A stretch of DNA of 25,304 nt from Larix sibirica (GCA_004151065.3 NWUY0300026169.1:1-25304), one strand, 5' to 3'; positions 9,996-18,489 are shown, counted from the first letter of the stretch. Notes: a model not told the origin generated them from the letters alone. Program-made: numbers and translations.

Positions 9996-10324
9996 AAACA
10001 AAATGATAATACTAGCTTTCCTTTGAGAGTCCGCCACACCTTACAGGGTTCTCCATCTGTCGACCTACCAAACTCCACAAGTGAAAGTGGGTGTCTCAGC
10101 TCAATTAAATGCCGAGTCCTCAAGAGTAAGTGCGCATGATGTTGGTTTTAATGCTCCTCGTGGTGGGTTTAGGTGGTAGCACAAAAGAAAAGAAGAGAGA
10201 TCCAAACGGCAATCATGCGTGAACAGGTGGGGTTTTTGTATAACTGAAAGCTTCTCAACTCTGAGACAACATCCCTTGATTTCTCATCGGAATCCTCTAT
10301 CTACGATTAACCCCCTTTTTATTA

Positions 10325-10760
10325 TATAAACATATACTAGTTGTGATACGGTGCACCCGTGCTCTATATCAAAATATACTCATCTCATTTATATAGCTTA
10401 GTGGCATAAGCATAAGTATTATTAATTTTTTTATAGATGTATATATGCATTTATTCCTCTATATAAGACACATATATATAGAATTCTATATATATAGAAT
10501 CTTAAATAGTTATCTCAACTATTTCTTTCCTATATATATATAGAAGACATAAAATTATACAATATTTATTTATATATAAAAATACAATGTCTACCACAAT
10601 ATTTATAGTAATTTCGTACTATAAATTATATACTCATTTTAATATGTTCATCTTTCATACATCTTTTGGGTAACCCTATATATATATATCTTATCCATGA
10701 TGGTAATGAGAAGATGATTTCCTTTCATATATATATATAACTTTAGTATAAAAGACTAAC
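10325..10760. repeat. AT-rich stretch with several short TA runs
   Basis: Contains TATATATA runs near 10482, 10530, 10677 and 10728. The second copy of this region (18660-19015) has different TA-run lengths. It also lacks the 112 bp at 10523-10634 and has 33 bp not present here (18926-18958). No gene is visible. Confidence 0.75.
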
Positions 10761-11202
10761 GCTAATCCTTTTACACTAATTCCTCTATCTTATCAAAGGA
10801 ATAATGAAGAGTATCTTGCACCTTTATTTGATATTTAATGTTTTTAGTTAGTCTTTACGGCCGTAGGTCTAAATTATGCCAATAGAAAGGTTGTCGAGGA
10901 TAGGTATTAGCGTGCGACAAATAACCGCTATCCTCGTCCTAAGTTCATGATCTTATCACTTAAGGTATAAGCTACTTTATTATTTATCTAGTTATAGTAG
11001 CATTAGGATGACATTCCGTCATTAATCACCTCCCTCCTAGTAGGTCAAGCTGCTCGTTGTTTAATAGCCTCCTAAGTTTATAACTAAGAAATTAAACCAA
11101 TATTTTAACCAAGTTTACTGGTGGGGCCTTGGCCTTGAGCTCCTCACCAGAAACGTTTACAATAATCATTTATATTTATACAATTTATTAGGTCAAAAAG
11201 GA
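10761..11202 (-). other. U3-like part of the candidate LTR
   Basis: Non-coding sequence with no reading frame of note. It recurs at 19030-19477 with scattered substitutions, mostly transitions. Confidence 0.4.
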
Positions 11203-11213
11203 GGGGTGTTACA
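11203..11213 (-). other. Putative LTR 5' terminus (TGTAACACCCC)
   Basis: The minus strand TGTAACACCCC lies about 500 bp downstream of the integrase C-terminus, where a 3' LTR is expected. The base before it on the internal side is the end of CTAATAAAG, a weak polypurine tract at best. Divergence between this copy and that at 19478-19488 stops here: sequence on the low-coordinate side differs, while the internal side is nearly identical. Confidence 0.5.
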
Positions 11214-11699
11214 CTTTATTAGAATTGATGACTTCTTCTAGGCATACCTTTTTATGACAGCCCTGCCGACCCCTAGATCGCCCATGACCACTTTTCTTAC
11301 ATTCCTCAAAAGTTTTATCTTGTGTCTTACTTAACAACTCAACATGCATGTAGTTTTGATGTTTTGTCGGGGTCTCATCTAATTAAACTAGAGAGTTGTC
11401 AAATGGGCATTTTGCCACCATCCAACCCCTATTGTTGTTCACATTTAACAAAAAAAATGGATACTGAAAGAAAGCAACAAAATATTAGTACATGAAGGGT
11501 TTATTGGTTTCCTAGATTTCTAGCTACCTATGGTGTAGTCCTGGTTTCCGATAACGCTTCCTGAGTTACTTGTCTGAGTTTCTTCTGTGTGACTTCCTTG
11601 ATACCTATTACCTTGTACAACTACCTTGGACTAGTATCGACTTCTTGAGGCAGGGTTTTTTTATGGGGTGTCCTTCCCATTTCCTTCCCTTTATTATTT

Positions 11700-12860
11700 G
11701 TGGAATGCCTAGAGGTGATATGTGTTAACCCTATTGGTGTAGGGTATTCCTTCAATACTTTCAAGTTTTTTTGAACCATTTTCATATAATTTCTTCAATC
11801 GATTTGGTCCTAGCCATCCATTGTTGAGTTTCTCCACCTTGTCATGTTTTATACTATCATATAGGAGAATGAGGTAGCCCTTAGTAAACTCATGTTTCTG
11901 TAACTTTTTATCGTGATACCTCTTCATTCATAGTTTTGCCATTATTTGTTGAAATTCTAATCACAACTGATCTTCATCTAGTTTCTCAATTTCCCATAAT
12001 CGGTACTTCACAGATCTGTCAGTTATCCATTGTTCTTCTACCATGATGTGTAGTGATGGTACCTAATATTCCATCAACATGTTGGATTCTTTCTCAAACA
12101 ACACTTAGAATAGTGTCTATCTCAAGCCTTTTCTTTAAGTGGTTTTTTGTGCCCATAGGGCTGCATGCAATCAGTTTGCCCATTCTGTCATTTTGGGTCA
12201 CAAAATTTTGTTAACACTGAGATGATGATTTTGTGTGTGCTTTATTTATATTCATTCACTTGTGGATAGTACAGGTTGCTCTTATTATGCAGTACTTGAA
12301 ATATATACATTAAATGCTTATGGAATCAGTCCATGAAGTGTGTTCCTTGGTCCGATGTGATCTGGATAAGGAATTTAAACCAACAAAATACATCTTCAAA
12401 AAGGAATTCCACTGTTACCTCTATTGTTGTTGTTTTTGTGGCCCTCGCTTCCACCCACTTGGTGAATAGGTCAGTTTCCACGATGATGTATTTATATTGC
12501 ATCCCCATTGCTAGTATGAATGGTATGATGAAATCATCTCCCCAATGTTTGGATGGTTCCATTGGTAGTATTTGGTCACGAGCCTATGGTTTATTGGTTT
12601 CCTTATGGCATTGGTCACAATTTCTTACTTTCATGTAGCAATATTTAAACATTGTAGGGCACTAGAGCCCTACACATATCGTCTTTTGATTTTGTTTGTT
12701 AATTGAGAAATGTCCTCCCATCGTCCCATAGTGAGCCTAATTTATAAGTTGTTTTGTTTTAATGGGGTTAAAACATTGGCACATGATCCCATCCATCCTG
12801 ATGCGGTATAATTTACTTGATATGAGCTTCAACTTGAGGAATATATGTACCAAACCCCAT
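11700..12860 (-). pseudogene. Ty3/gypsy integrase, degenerate (copy A)
   Basis: Integrase inserts the cDNA into host DNA. The minus strand shows an HHCC zinc finger with HYGTMGGH (12710-12733) and CDQC (12608-12619). The core includes KHWGDDF with the first Asp at 12533-12535, YKYIIVETDLFTKWVEA, and SDQGTHF with the second Asp at 12350-12352. The Asp-Asp spacing of 61 residues is normal. YYPQVNEYK then leads to a TAA at 12242-12244 exactly where the third catalytic Glu is expected, followed by STHK. Further downstream come VPSLHIM, LWEIEKLDE and a C-terminal module with KRYHDKK and WLGPNRLKKL, ending NRVNTYHL at 11709. Several stops and at least two frame changes separate these blocks. No chromodomain is seen. 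The plus-strand frame 12333-12638 is a shadow. It is certainly inactive. Confidence 0.88.
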
Positions 12861-13004
12861 ATTTGGGCCGCATTGAGTCCGTGTGGTGCTTCCCCATGCT
12901 ATAGGATGTACAAGATGTCCTCCAAGTAGCCCAATGCTTCAATGATTTAGGAGATGTTTGCATCGAGAAAATATCTTTCTCATGGTGTGCCTTCTTCCTC
13001 AATC
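12861..13004 (-). other. Linker between RNase H and integrase (copy A)
   Basis: Minus-strand sequence between the end of the RNase H-like frame and the integrase zinc finger. It carries protein-like text (IIEALGYLEDI) but no named domain. Confidence 0.4.
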
Positions 13005-13640
13005 TCTACGGGGTTTAAGTGACATGGTCCGATGTTTGCCTTGTTGGGTTTGATGAATAGTTTGAACTTGTACTCTTGGAATAGCAAAAGCCATGGGCTT
13101 ATCCATCCTATTAAGACATGTCTGTTAACTATATACTTTAGTGCATAGTAATGGTTAATATATAAAATGAATTTGTTTGTGAGGAGGTAGTGTCGAAATT
13201 TCTAGAGTGCATAAATCATGCCCAATGCCTCCTACTTTGTTGTGTCATAATTTCTCTCCATGCAAACAATTTCCTGTTGGTGTGATAAACATAATAATCC
13301 ATACATTTTTCTCCTGGTTGCATCAATATCACCTTGATGGCTATACCAGATGCATCAACATGCACATGAATTTTTTTGTTCCAGTTGGGGAATTGTAAGA
13401 TCAAAGTATTCATAATGCTACTCTTCAAATTTTCGAATCTCTTTTGACGTTTTGCAATCCATTCAAATGCATTTTCCTTCCCCAGTAATTGTTCCATCAA
13501 GTAATCTATATTAGCATATTTGTTGACAAACTTTAAATAATATCTCATATGGCCTGGGAAGTACTTTACCTTCAATGGATTGGTCAAGGGTACAAGTTCC
13601 TTAATGAATTTCACCTTGTTCGAGTCAAGCATGATTTCAT
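13005..13640 (-). pseudogene. Ty3/gypsy RT thumb and RNase H, degenerate (copy A)
   Basis: A 138-codon open minus frame (13632-13216) begins LDSNKVKFIKELVPLTNPLK and contains GHMRYYLKFVNKYANID, the conserved RT thumb/connection (usual GHxGYYRKFI). It goes on with FEWIAKRQKRFENLK and HVHVDASGIAIKVIL, the first RNase H segment with its catalytic Asp in VDAS. After a frameshift near 13250 the text continues as NYDTTK-stop-EALGMIYAL, KFRHYLLTNKFILY and WLLLFQEYKFKLFIKPNK (to about 13040). Those match the usual NYxTTExEAL and FRHYL...WxxxLQEF segments, with the Glu of that helix region still readable (EAL). It would process the RNA-DNA hybrid in a living element. The stop and frameshift make it non-functional. 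Confidence 0.85.
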
Positions 13641-14235
13641 CCTTGTAGAAACTGACACGTCTTGGGGTTCAATGATACTCTTGTCTTCGGGAATCTATTA
13701 AGCATCATTTGTAGGTCAAATGCATGGTTATTCAATCATCCAAAGAGTGTCAAATAATTCATGTATACCTCAAGTGACGTATGGATGAAATACTGAAAAT
13801 AAAATAAAATAGATCCTTGAAAAGCATGTCAGTGCATTAACCAATCCAAATGAAATTCTTTTGTATGTGAATGCTTCCCATTACGTGGTAAACATTGTTA
13901 GTGCTTGGTCTCTTTCCCTCACCAAGACCTAGTTGTATCCCAAGTAGCCATCGAGAAAGGAGTATATTTCCTTACTGGTGATGGATTCTAGTACTTCTTT
14001 TAAAATCATGGATAGGAAGTGATCCTTTATCGTCACTCTATTTAGCTTCTGGAATTTGATGCAAATCCTCAACTTCCTATTCTTCTTTTTCATGACTATA
14101 ATTGGGGACACCCATTCGTTCTCTTGGACTTCATGAATGGCTCTTTCCTCGATCATCTTATTCAATTATTCTTGGACCTTCAATTTGTATCATGGATTCA
14201 TTTTGTACATTCATTGTTTGACATATTTTTCCTAG
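13641..14235 (-). pseudogene. Ty3/gypsy reverse transcriptase fingers and palm, degenerate (copy A)
   Basis: Minus strand. KMNP-stop-YKLKVQE-stop-LNKMIEE leads into a 78-codon open frame (14165-13929) with EWVSPIIVMKKKNRKLRIC, FQKLNRVTIKD and YSFLDGYLGYN. The last carries the first catalytic Asp region, usual YSFLDGYSGY. Text then continues with DQALTMFTT and YKRISFGLVNA. After a frameshift, the YxDD box reads YMNY (13754-13765), so both catalytic Asp are lost, followed by LTLFG and RVSLNPKTCQF. The stop before YKLKVQE is TGA, where Arg (CGA) is common, a pattern expected from decay of methylated CpG. Three frames are needed from fingers to thumb. Confidence 0.88.
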
Positions 14236-14894
14236 TTGAAGTTCAATATTGAACTCACCAAATTCCTTTGGGATCCCTTTCAAATCATGGTAATTATAAT
14301 CAAATACATTCGTGGATTTTTCAAATAGCGAAATAACTTACGATACCATCTTGTCATCCTAGTAGCTTATGATATCTAGATGGTGGGATTCTCTTCTTCC
14401 TTAGCTATATTTATATTCTTGGATGCCTCCTCGACCCATAGTGGACTCGGTACTTTAGTTGGTGTTGTACCTATATCCCACGTGCCATATTGCTCCAACA
14501 CTTGTTCTTGTGGTTCCTTTATTGATATATTGAACACCATCCTTGTGTTGTTATGAGAATTATGGTCTATTATGAATTGATGCATCTTTTACAACACCTC
14601 TTGTAAGGACTTATCATTGTTCGTTGATCTCATATCGAGGTATTCCTATAATTTTTTCCATAACTTCATCCAGTCCTTGGTTTCCTTCATCATTTCCTAT
14701 TGGCAATACCATTTAAATGTGAATGCATCAATAAGTCCTGGTAGGATATGAACGTAGACTTCATTATAATCCCCACAATTTTGCACCTATCTCAATTTAA
14801 TGTGCATGTGCATGAGTTTGCACGAGTGTGAGTTTGGCCCTTCCAGAAGATAAGTACTTCCTTGTTAGAGAAAATCATGCCCCTCGTGGCATAT
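14236..14894 (-). pseudogene. Protease-RT spacer of the gypsy polyprotein (copy A)
   Basis: Minus-strand sequence between the protease tail and the RT fingers. It includes a 69-codon open frame (14585-14376) reading VFNISIKEPQEQVLEQYGTW, then a Thr/Pro/Glu-rich hydrophilic stretch. No domain is recognised, though position and hydrophilic character fit the spacer of gypsy Pol. The antisense strand shows no better candidate. Confidence 0.45.
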
Positions 14895-15190
14895 ATCTTG
14901 GTCTACCGAATAATACATTATATGTTTCCTTGGGTAGCTTAAGTACTTCAAATGCCACCCATGTATTCATACCTTAAGTGTCAGTTTTGACAATTGCAAA
15001 TCTTTGTAGCAAGGTACAAGTGACATTATTTGTAACCCAGATTATGATCATACACTGTTTCAATGGAGTGTTCCCATCTCAACCTAGAATCCTAAGGAAA
15101 TAATATTGTTTCCGACCTCAGAGTATACTACCACGTCAGTTATGCATTTATCCATTGCAACAATTGTTATTTGTAATTCTTTTTGAAAAA
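14895..15190 (-). pseudogene. Retropepsin-like protease, degenerate (copy A)
   Basis: The aspartic protease cleaves Gag-Pol. On the minus strand AMDKCITDVVVYSEVGNNII lies where gypsy proteases have a VxxDxGSxxNI-type active site. The D-S/T-G triad reads Y-S-E (15117-15125), so the catalytic Asp is gone. The domain tail YNVLFGRP (14899-14922) is well kept and matches the usual YxVxLGRPW. The two motifs are in different frames. Order between the knuckle and RT supports the call. Confidence 0.62.
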
Positions 15191-15649
15191 TATAATTAAT
15201 CTTATGTAGTTGGGTTCTCATTGAGTCCTCATTTTAATCATCCTCCATTTGTAGCATAGATTAGAAAATATCCTTGATGGGATTGAGTATGCTTATTAGT
15301 GGCCAACTATTTCAATTGCGACACTAGGTCTTGCATTTGATCCTCTATGTGTTGCTTCAGTGGTTGTGCTTTCTTCTTTCATCTTTGATCCCTTATCACC
15401 TATAGTGCTCCTTGGTGCACCACCTTTTGAGCATTGAAGTCTAAATCATTGCCAGGTTTTGATAAGGATCGAGAGTAGACTTCTGGTCTTGTTTGGGTCA
15501 CCACAAGGGATTCCTTTGTCGAACTTTCCATTTATATAATCTTGTATCTCCTTTCCCGATCAAGATTCTTTGAGTAGTATGGGACACTTTTTTATCTCAT
15601 GGTTTCCTGACCTATAAAGTGTTCGGATTGTTACTCTAGGGATATAGAA
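15191..15649 (-). other. Gag-protease linker (copy A)
   Basis: Minus strand between the zinc knuckle and the protease. Hydrophilic protein-like text, interrupted by stops, with no domain recognised. Confidence 0.35.
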
Positions 15650-16265
15650 ATACAATTGTTTGTCGTGTGTCCCCAAGTGCCGCAAGCATAGCATTTGCAA
15701 TCTACTTTTCCCTTGGGAAATGTTTGTACTATCGTCTAGCTTTTATACTAGGCCTATATCCGATAAACATTATAATATTTATGTATTTTATTGCTAAAAC
15801 CTTGTCACATTCCCTAATTGTAACCCCTTGATAGCCTCAATTTATATTGGATTTTTTTATTCCTTGGGTTCTTCGAGCAAATGTTTTAGGAGTGCTTGCA
15901 TTTGTCATGTGTTACAACAATAGTTGAACTTGTTCAACTTCCTATTTCCAGTGGTTTCTTGATTGTCCATGGTTTGTGGTTGCATGATTGTCTTTGGCTC
16001 GTGTCATTTTTCTTACTTTAGTCTCTTTAGTTCGCACTCAAGGGTTTCCAATCATTTATCTTGTTCCTCTTTCTTGTTCTTCTATGGTCGATCATTATCG
16101 AGTACCTTAATTTCCATTTGTACTACCTACTTATATTTCTCAATGTTCATGGTCCTTACATGTGCTTTGATTGTCTATGATAACCCTTTGATAAAGTAAT
16201 TTGTTCTCATACTTTCGGGTACATCATAGTATAGTTGTTCCACGATACCTCTAGAACATAAATCT
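15650..16265 (-). pseudogene. Ty3/gypsy Gag C-terminal half with CCHC zinc knuckle (copy A)
   Basis: Gag packages RNA. Reading the minus strand from about 16262, the text IVEQLYYDVPESMRTNYFIKGL matches the end of the retrotransposon Gag capsid domain, where a short Tyr/Phe-rich helix precedes a Pro and an R-x-x-F/Y-x-x-G turn. Hydrophilic sequence with stops follows (ETLECELKRLK near 16040). At 15652-15693 an intact CCHC knuckle reads CYACGTWGHTTNNC, a perfect C-x2-C-x4-H-x4-C. The N-terminal part of Gag is missing, as the sequence is replaced by plus-strand Gag above 16.4 kb. The plus-strand frame 15963-16199 is a shadow. Confidence 0.7.
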
Positions 16266-16433
16266 TTGCTTCAATTCATAGAAAAGGTTTGAAAACAAGA
16301 CAATTAAAAGTTTACTAACAATAACAAAACAACAACTCCTCAATTTATACTAACTTATAGGCTTTCTCGGTTACTTCAATAATTGAGCAAGCCCCTTTTT
16401 GGTGCTTCTCTGATGTCGGTTGGGTGTATTTAC
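16266..16433. other. Head-to-head junction between two Gag remnants (copy A)
   Basis: About 170 bp separate the last recognisable minus-strand Gag codons from the first plus-strand Gag-like codons. It contains an imperfect inverted repeat, GTTGGG...CCCCAAC (about 16417-16440). No LTR end, primer site or target duplication was recognised. The same junction is present at 24540-24707. Confidence 0.5.
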
Positions 16434-17580
16434 CCCCAACAAAATCTAGTAAATATTACTCGGGTCATATGGCAATAGGTGGATCAAAAATTTTTACACC
16501 CACTAAACCTTTTGAAGGCTCATCCATGACACAAGAAGAGCACGACCAGGTGGAATTTGGGTTGTTCAAGCTTAGCAAAAGAGTAGAAAACTTTGAAACT
16601 ATAATGTTAAGAAAGGTGGACATCATGAATATGGTAAATAAGGATGTATTCCATACATTCAAAGGGGATACCCAAGTTTATCTAAAAAAGAACCTTGAAA
16701 ATATGAGGTGGAAATTTTGAATGATATAAGCGACCTACTTACCCAAAATTCAACTCCTTGAGAAGATGATAAGGAGAATAAGATGGTGGAGTCCCAGTAA
16801 CCTCAGGATAAAATTCTATCATACTCAGAGAATAAGAGCATTGAGTCCTAGGCACTTGATCACTCATTACTCCAAGATCCACTCAATTGTGGGTTCAACT
16901 TGGGACCAAGGAACTACTTCATTCCCAATATTGATATGAGAAATTTTGATGGCAATGTTCCAATAACATGGATACTACAAATGGAGCAATTATTTGATCC
17001 ACACCAAGTGCCAACTTTACAAAAGGTAACTATTGCATCCTTATATATTTAGCCTAATCAATTTGTGTGGTGCTAATGGTTTTGTGATCGTAAAAATAAC
17101 TCTATTGTCTCTTGGCATGTTTTTATGATGAATTGATAACATATTATTGAGATATTAAGAGCAACAACTTTTTTAGCTCATTAATCAATCTTAGGCAAAG
17201 AGGTCCAATTAAAGAGCACACTAAGAACTTTAAAAGGTTGAGCATTAAAGTGACGAACATTTCATAGGATAATTTATTGGATCTCTTCATGGACACTTTA
17301 AAGGAGATCATTCATCATGAGATGTAACAACATGAGGTGCGTCTCTTTGAACCTAAATCATTGGAGAATGCTTTTAGTTTGGTATGGAAAGTTGAAACTA
17401 AAATTATGGTTACTGGAAGGGCTGCCACAAACACCCATAGAGAGAGAAATGTCTCCTTCTAACCTCACTTAGTGTACAAGATTGATGCCTCAACAAGTGG
17501 AGGAAAGAAGAGTAAAGGGACTATGTTTCAATTGTGACAACAGGTACAGTAAGGGGCATGAGTACAAAGAAAATGACATT
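16434..17580 (+). pseudogene. Second Ty3/gypsy Gag on the plus strand, truncated
   Basis: This is a different Gag lineage, possibly chromovirus-like, from the minus-strand one. An open stretch to 16720 is hydrophilic and could be the N-terminus (SSMTQEEHDQVEFGLFKLSK). The capsid domain starts at about 16931 with IDMRNFDGNVPITWILQMEQ, matching the F-D-G...W-x-x-x-x-E-x-F/L-F signature of the retrotransposon Gag domain. It goes on through LQKVTIASLYI, LINLRQRGPIKEHTKNFKR (about 17180-17240, other frame), DNLLDLFMDTLK and VRLFEPKSLENAFSLVWKVE. A knuckle segment at 17485-17577 reads CFNCDNRYSKGHEYK, in which the last zinc ligand, usually Cys, is Tyr (17563-17565). Similarity stops at about 17577. 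No protease or RT follows, so the element is cut off. Many stops and frame changes. Confidence 0.72.
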
Positions 17581-18488
17581 GGATTCCTACCAAAGGTGGA
17601 GATGGATTTTTTTTCAGGACCCAAATGAGAGGGTGCATATTTGGATTTCTCCCCATGTACTTTGTTTGCATATGGGTGCTAGTGTATCTGTAGTAAAATT
17701 AAGTGTTATGTGTTTGGAACCTTTGGAGGAGGGCATGTTGGCAGTTTTGGATTTTGTGGCTTGTACTCTTGTTTATGATGTTGAAGTGGGTCTTTTCAGA
17801 ACCCTAAATTCGTCTGGAGTATTTGAGGTTGATTTGCCTATGCCAATGACTATTAGTTATGGGGTATAGGTCAAGGAAGGGATGTGTGGCTCGTTTGAGG
17901 TATATTTTTTTTCATATATCCCACCCAATGATTTGGAAGGTCTTTAAGGATGATAGTCTGGTTGGTCCGTTGGGATCATGAGGTGGCTATGTCTTGGTGC
18001 GGCCTCTTATTACTATGGCCCTTTGGGTTTTGTGAAGTTTGTTCCTTTGGATGAAGCAGATTATAAGGGTGGTCTAGGGGTGTGTCTTGCTTTTGAAACT
18101 ATGATTATTTTAAATTTAGGTTCCTCTTAGGACAACAATGTTGGATTTATTAGTTCTTGATTGGATTGTGAATCACTGAGTAGGGTAAAGGCTCTAGGTG
18201 TGTAGTTCGATCCATCCTCAAGGTAGGATTTGGATTAGACTAGGGTCATTAGTGGAACAGTTCGAGGAAGTATAGGAAATGCATTAAAAATGTATTAACC
18301 CCCAATATGGTCTTTGGGGGAGGAGTTAAAGCTGAATGAAATTCTACAGATGATTGTGATGCAAGCGGGAATGACAAAAGCCAATCCAACCTGCTTACCC
18401 CAGGAAATCTTGTGATTCTCTGAAATTGAACCACTAACCTTAGCTAAAACCAGCTAGGTACTTCTCAGTGATGGGTCTTACCTTCAAA
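17581..18488. other. Unassigned sequence between the plus-strand Gag and the contig join
   Basis: No family recognised. The plus strand has an open frame ending at 17869, but its first 15 codons or so overlap the Gag knuckle out of frame. Its remainder (HMGASVSVVKLSVMCLEPLE) is not recognised. Further plus-strand text such as YYGPLGFVKFVPLDEADYKG (about 18010-18075) and LNEILQMIVMQAGMTKANP (about 18333-18388) looks protein-like. A 61-codon minus frame lies at 18249-18434. The base composition differs from the CT-rich left part of the window. It is not present in the second copy, because that contig begins at 18490 and the window ends before this point is reached again. Confidence 0.3.
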
Positions 18489-18489
18489 N
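18489..18489. other. Single-N contig join
   Basis: One undetermined base. The sequence right after it (TCCTCGTGGTGGGTTTAGG) restarts at the equivalent of 10155, so the join is not a simple continuation. Confidence 0.85.

Larger units (their letters stand above)
6769..11213 (-). mobile_element. Candidate very long LTR (minus orientation), with an internal duplication
   Basis: The minus strand begins TGTAACACCCCTCC at 11213, just downstream of the integrase of the gypsy remnant. TGTAACACCC is a common start of plant LTRs. The stretch is non-coding, carries a TATA box near 9990, tandem repeats of about 50 bp, and an LTR-U5-like block at 7376-7420. It ends in CA three bases before a primer-site-like motif at 6755-6765. 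These fit one LTR of about 4.4 kb, or about 3.8 kb if the 0.62-kb duplication at the N is removed. A shared LTR between two internal regions would explain the order. Against: no second full LTR is present for comparison, the polypurine tract is not convincing, and two or more elements could be joined here. Only its first kilobase recurs (18490-19488). Confidence 0.35.
11214..16265 (-). mobile_element. Decayed Ty3/gypsy internal region (gag-pro-RT-RH-IN), copy A
   Basis: Minus-strand motifs appear in the canonical gypsy order: capsid tail and CCHC knuckle, protease, RT, RNase H, integrase zinc finger, integrase core, integrase C-terminal domain. No chromodomain is visible after the integrase, and the integrase wording (YIIVETD, TKWVEA) suggests a non-chromovirus lineage, a tentative call. 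The N-terminal half of Gag, the 5' LTR and the primer site are missing at the high-coordinate end, where a plus-strand Gag begins. Stops and frameshifts occur throughout. 11214-11700, after the integrase, is a 3' untranslated-like stretch without a gene. Confidence 0.85.

Noticed and set aside
9923-10139. Overlapping plus and minus short open frames around the TATA box
   Set aside because: Open on both strands by chance in a less AT-rich stretch of the candidate LTR. Neither has protein-like conservation that I can see.
11214-11240. Polypurine tract next to the putative LTR start
   Set aside because: The minus strand just before TGTAACACCC reads CTAATAAAG, not a purine run, so I do not call one.
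12333-12638. 101-codon plus-strand frame (and its copy at 20608-20913)
   Set aside because: Exactly antisense to the integrase core, whose minus-strand motifs are clear.
13207-13398. 63-codon plus-strand frame (and its copy at 21482-21673)
   Set aside because: Antisense to the RNase H segment, with no independent support.
15963-16199. 78-codon plus-strand frame (and copy at 24237-24473), hydrophobic
   Set aside because: Antisense to the minus-strand Gag capsid and linker region.
16417-16440. GTTGGG/CCCCAAC inverted repeat as a terminator or element end
   Set aside because: Only six or seven paired bases, no target duplication and no known element end of this form. Kept only as a mark of the junction.
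16465-16662. 65-codon minus-strand frame (and copy at 24739-24936)
   Set aside because: Antisense to the hydrophilic plus-strand Gag N-terminal stretch, which leads into a recognisable capsid domain.
18249-18488. GGTAAG words on the minus strand as splice donors of a host gene
   Set aside because: Without acceptors, open exons or a recognisable protein, these short words are expected by chance.
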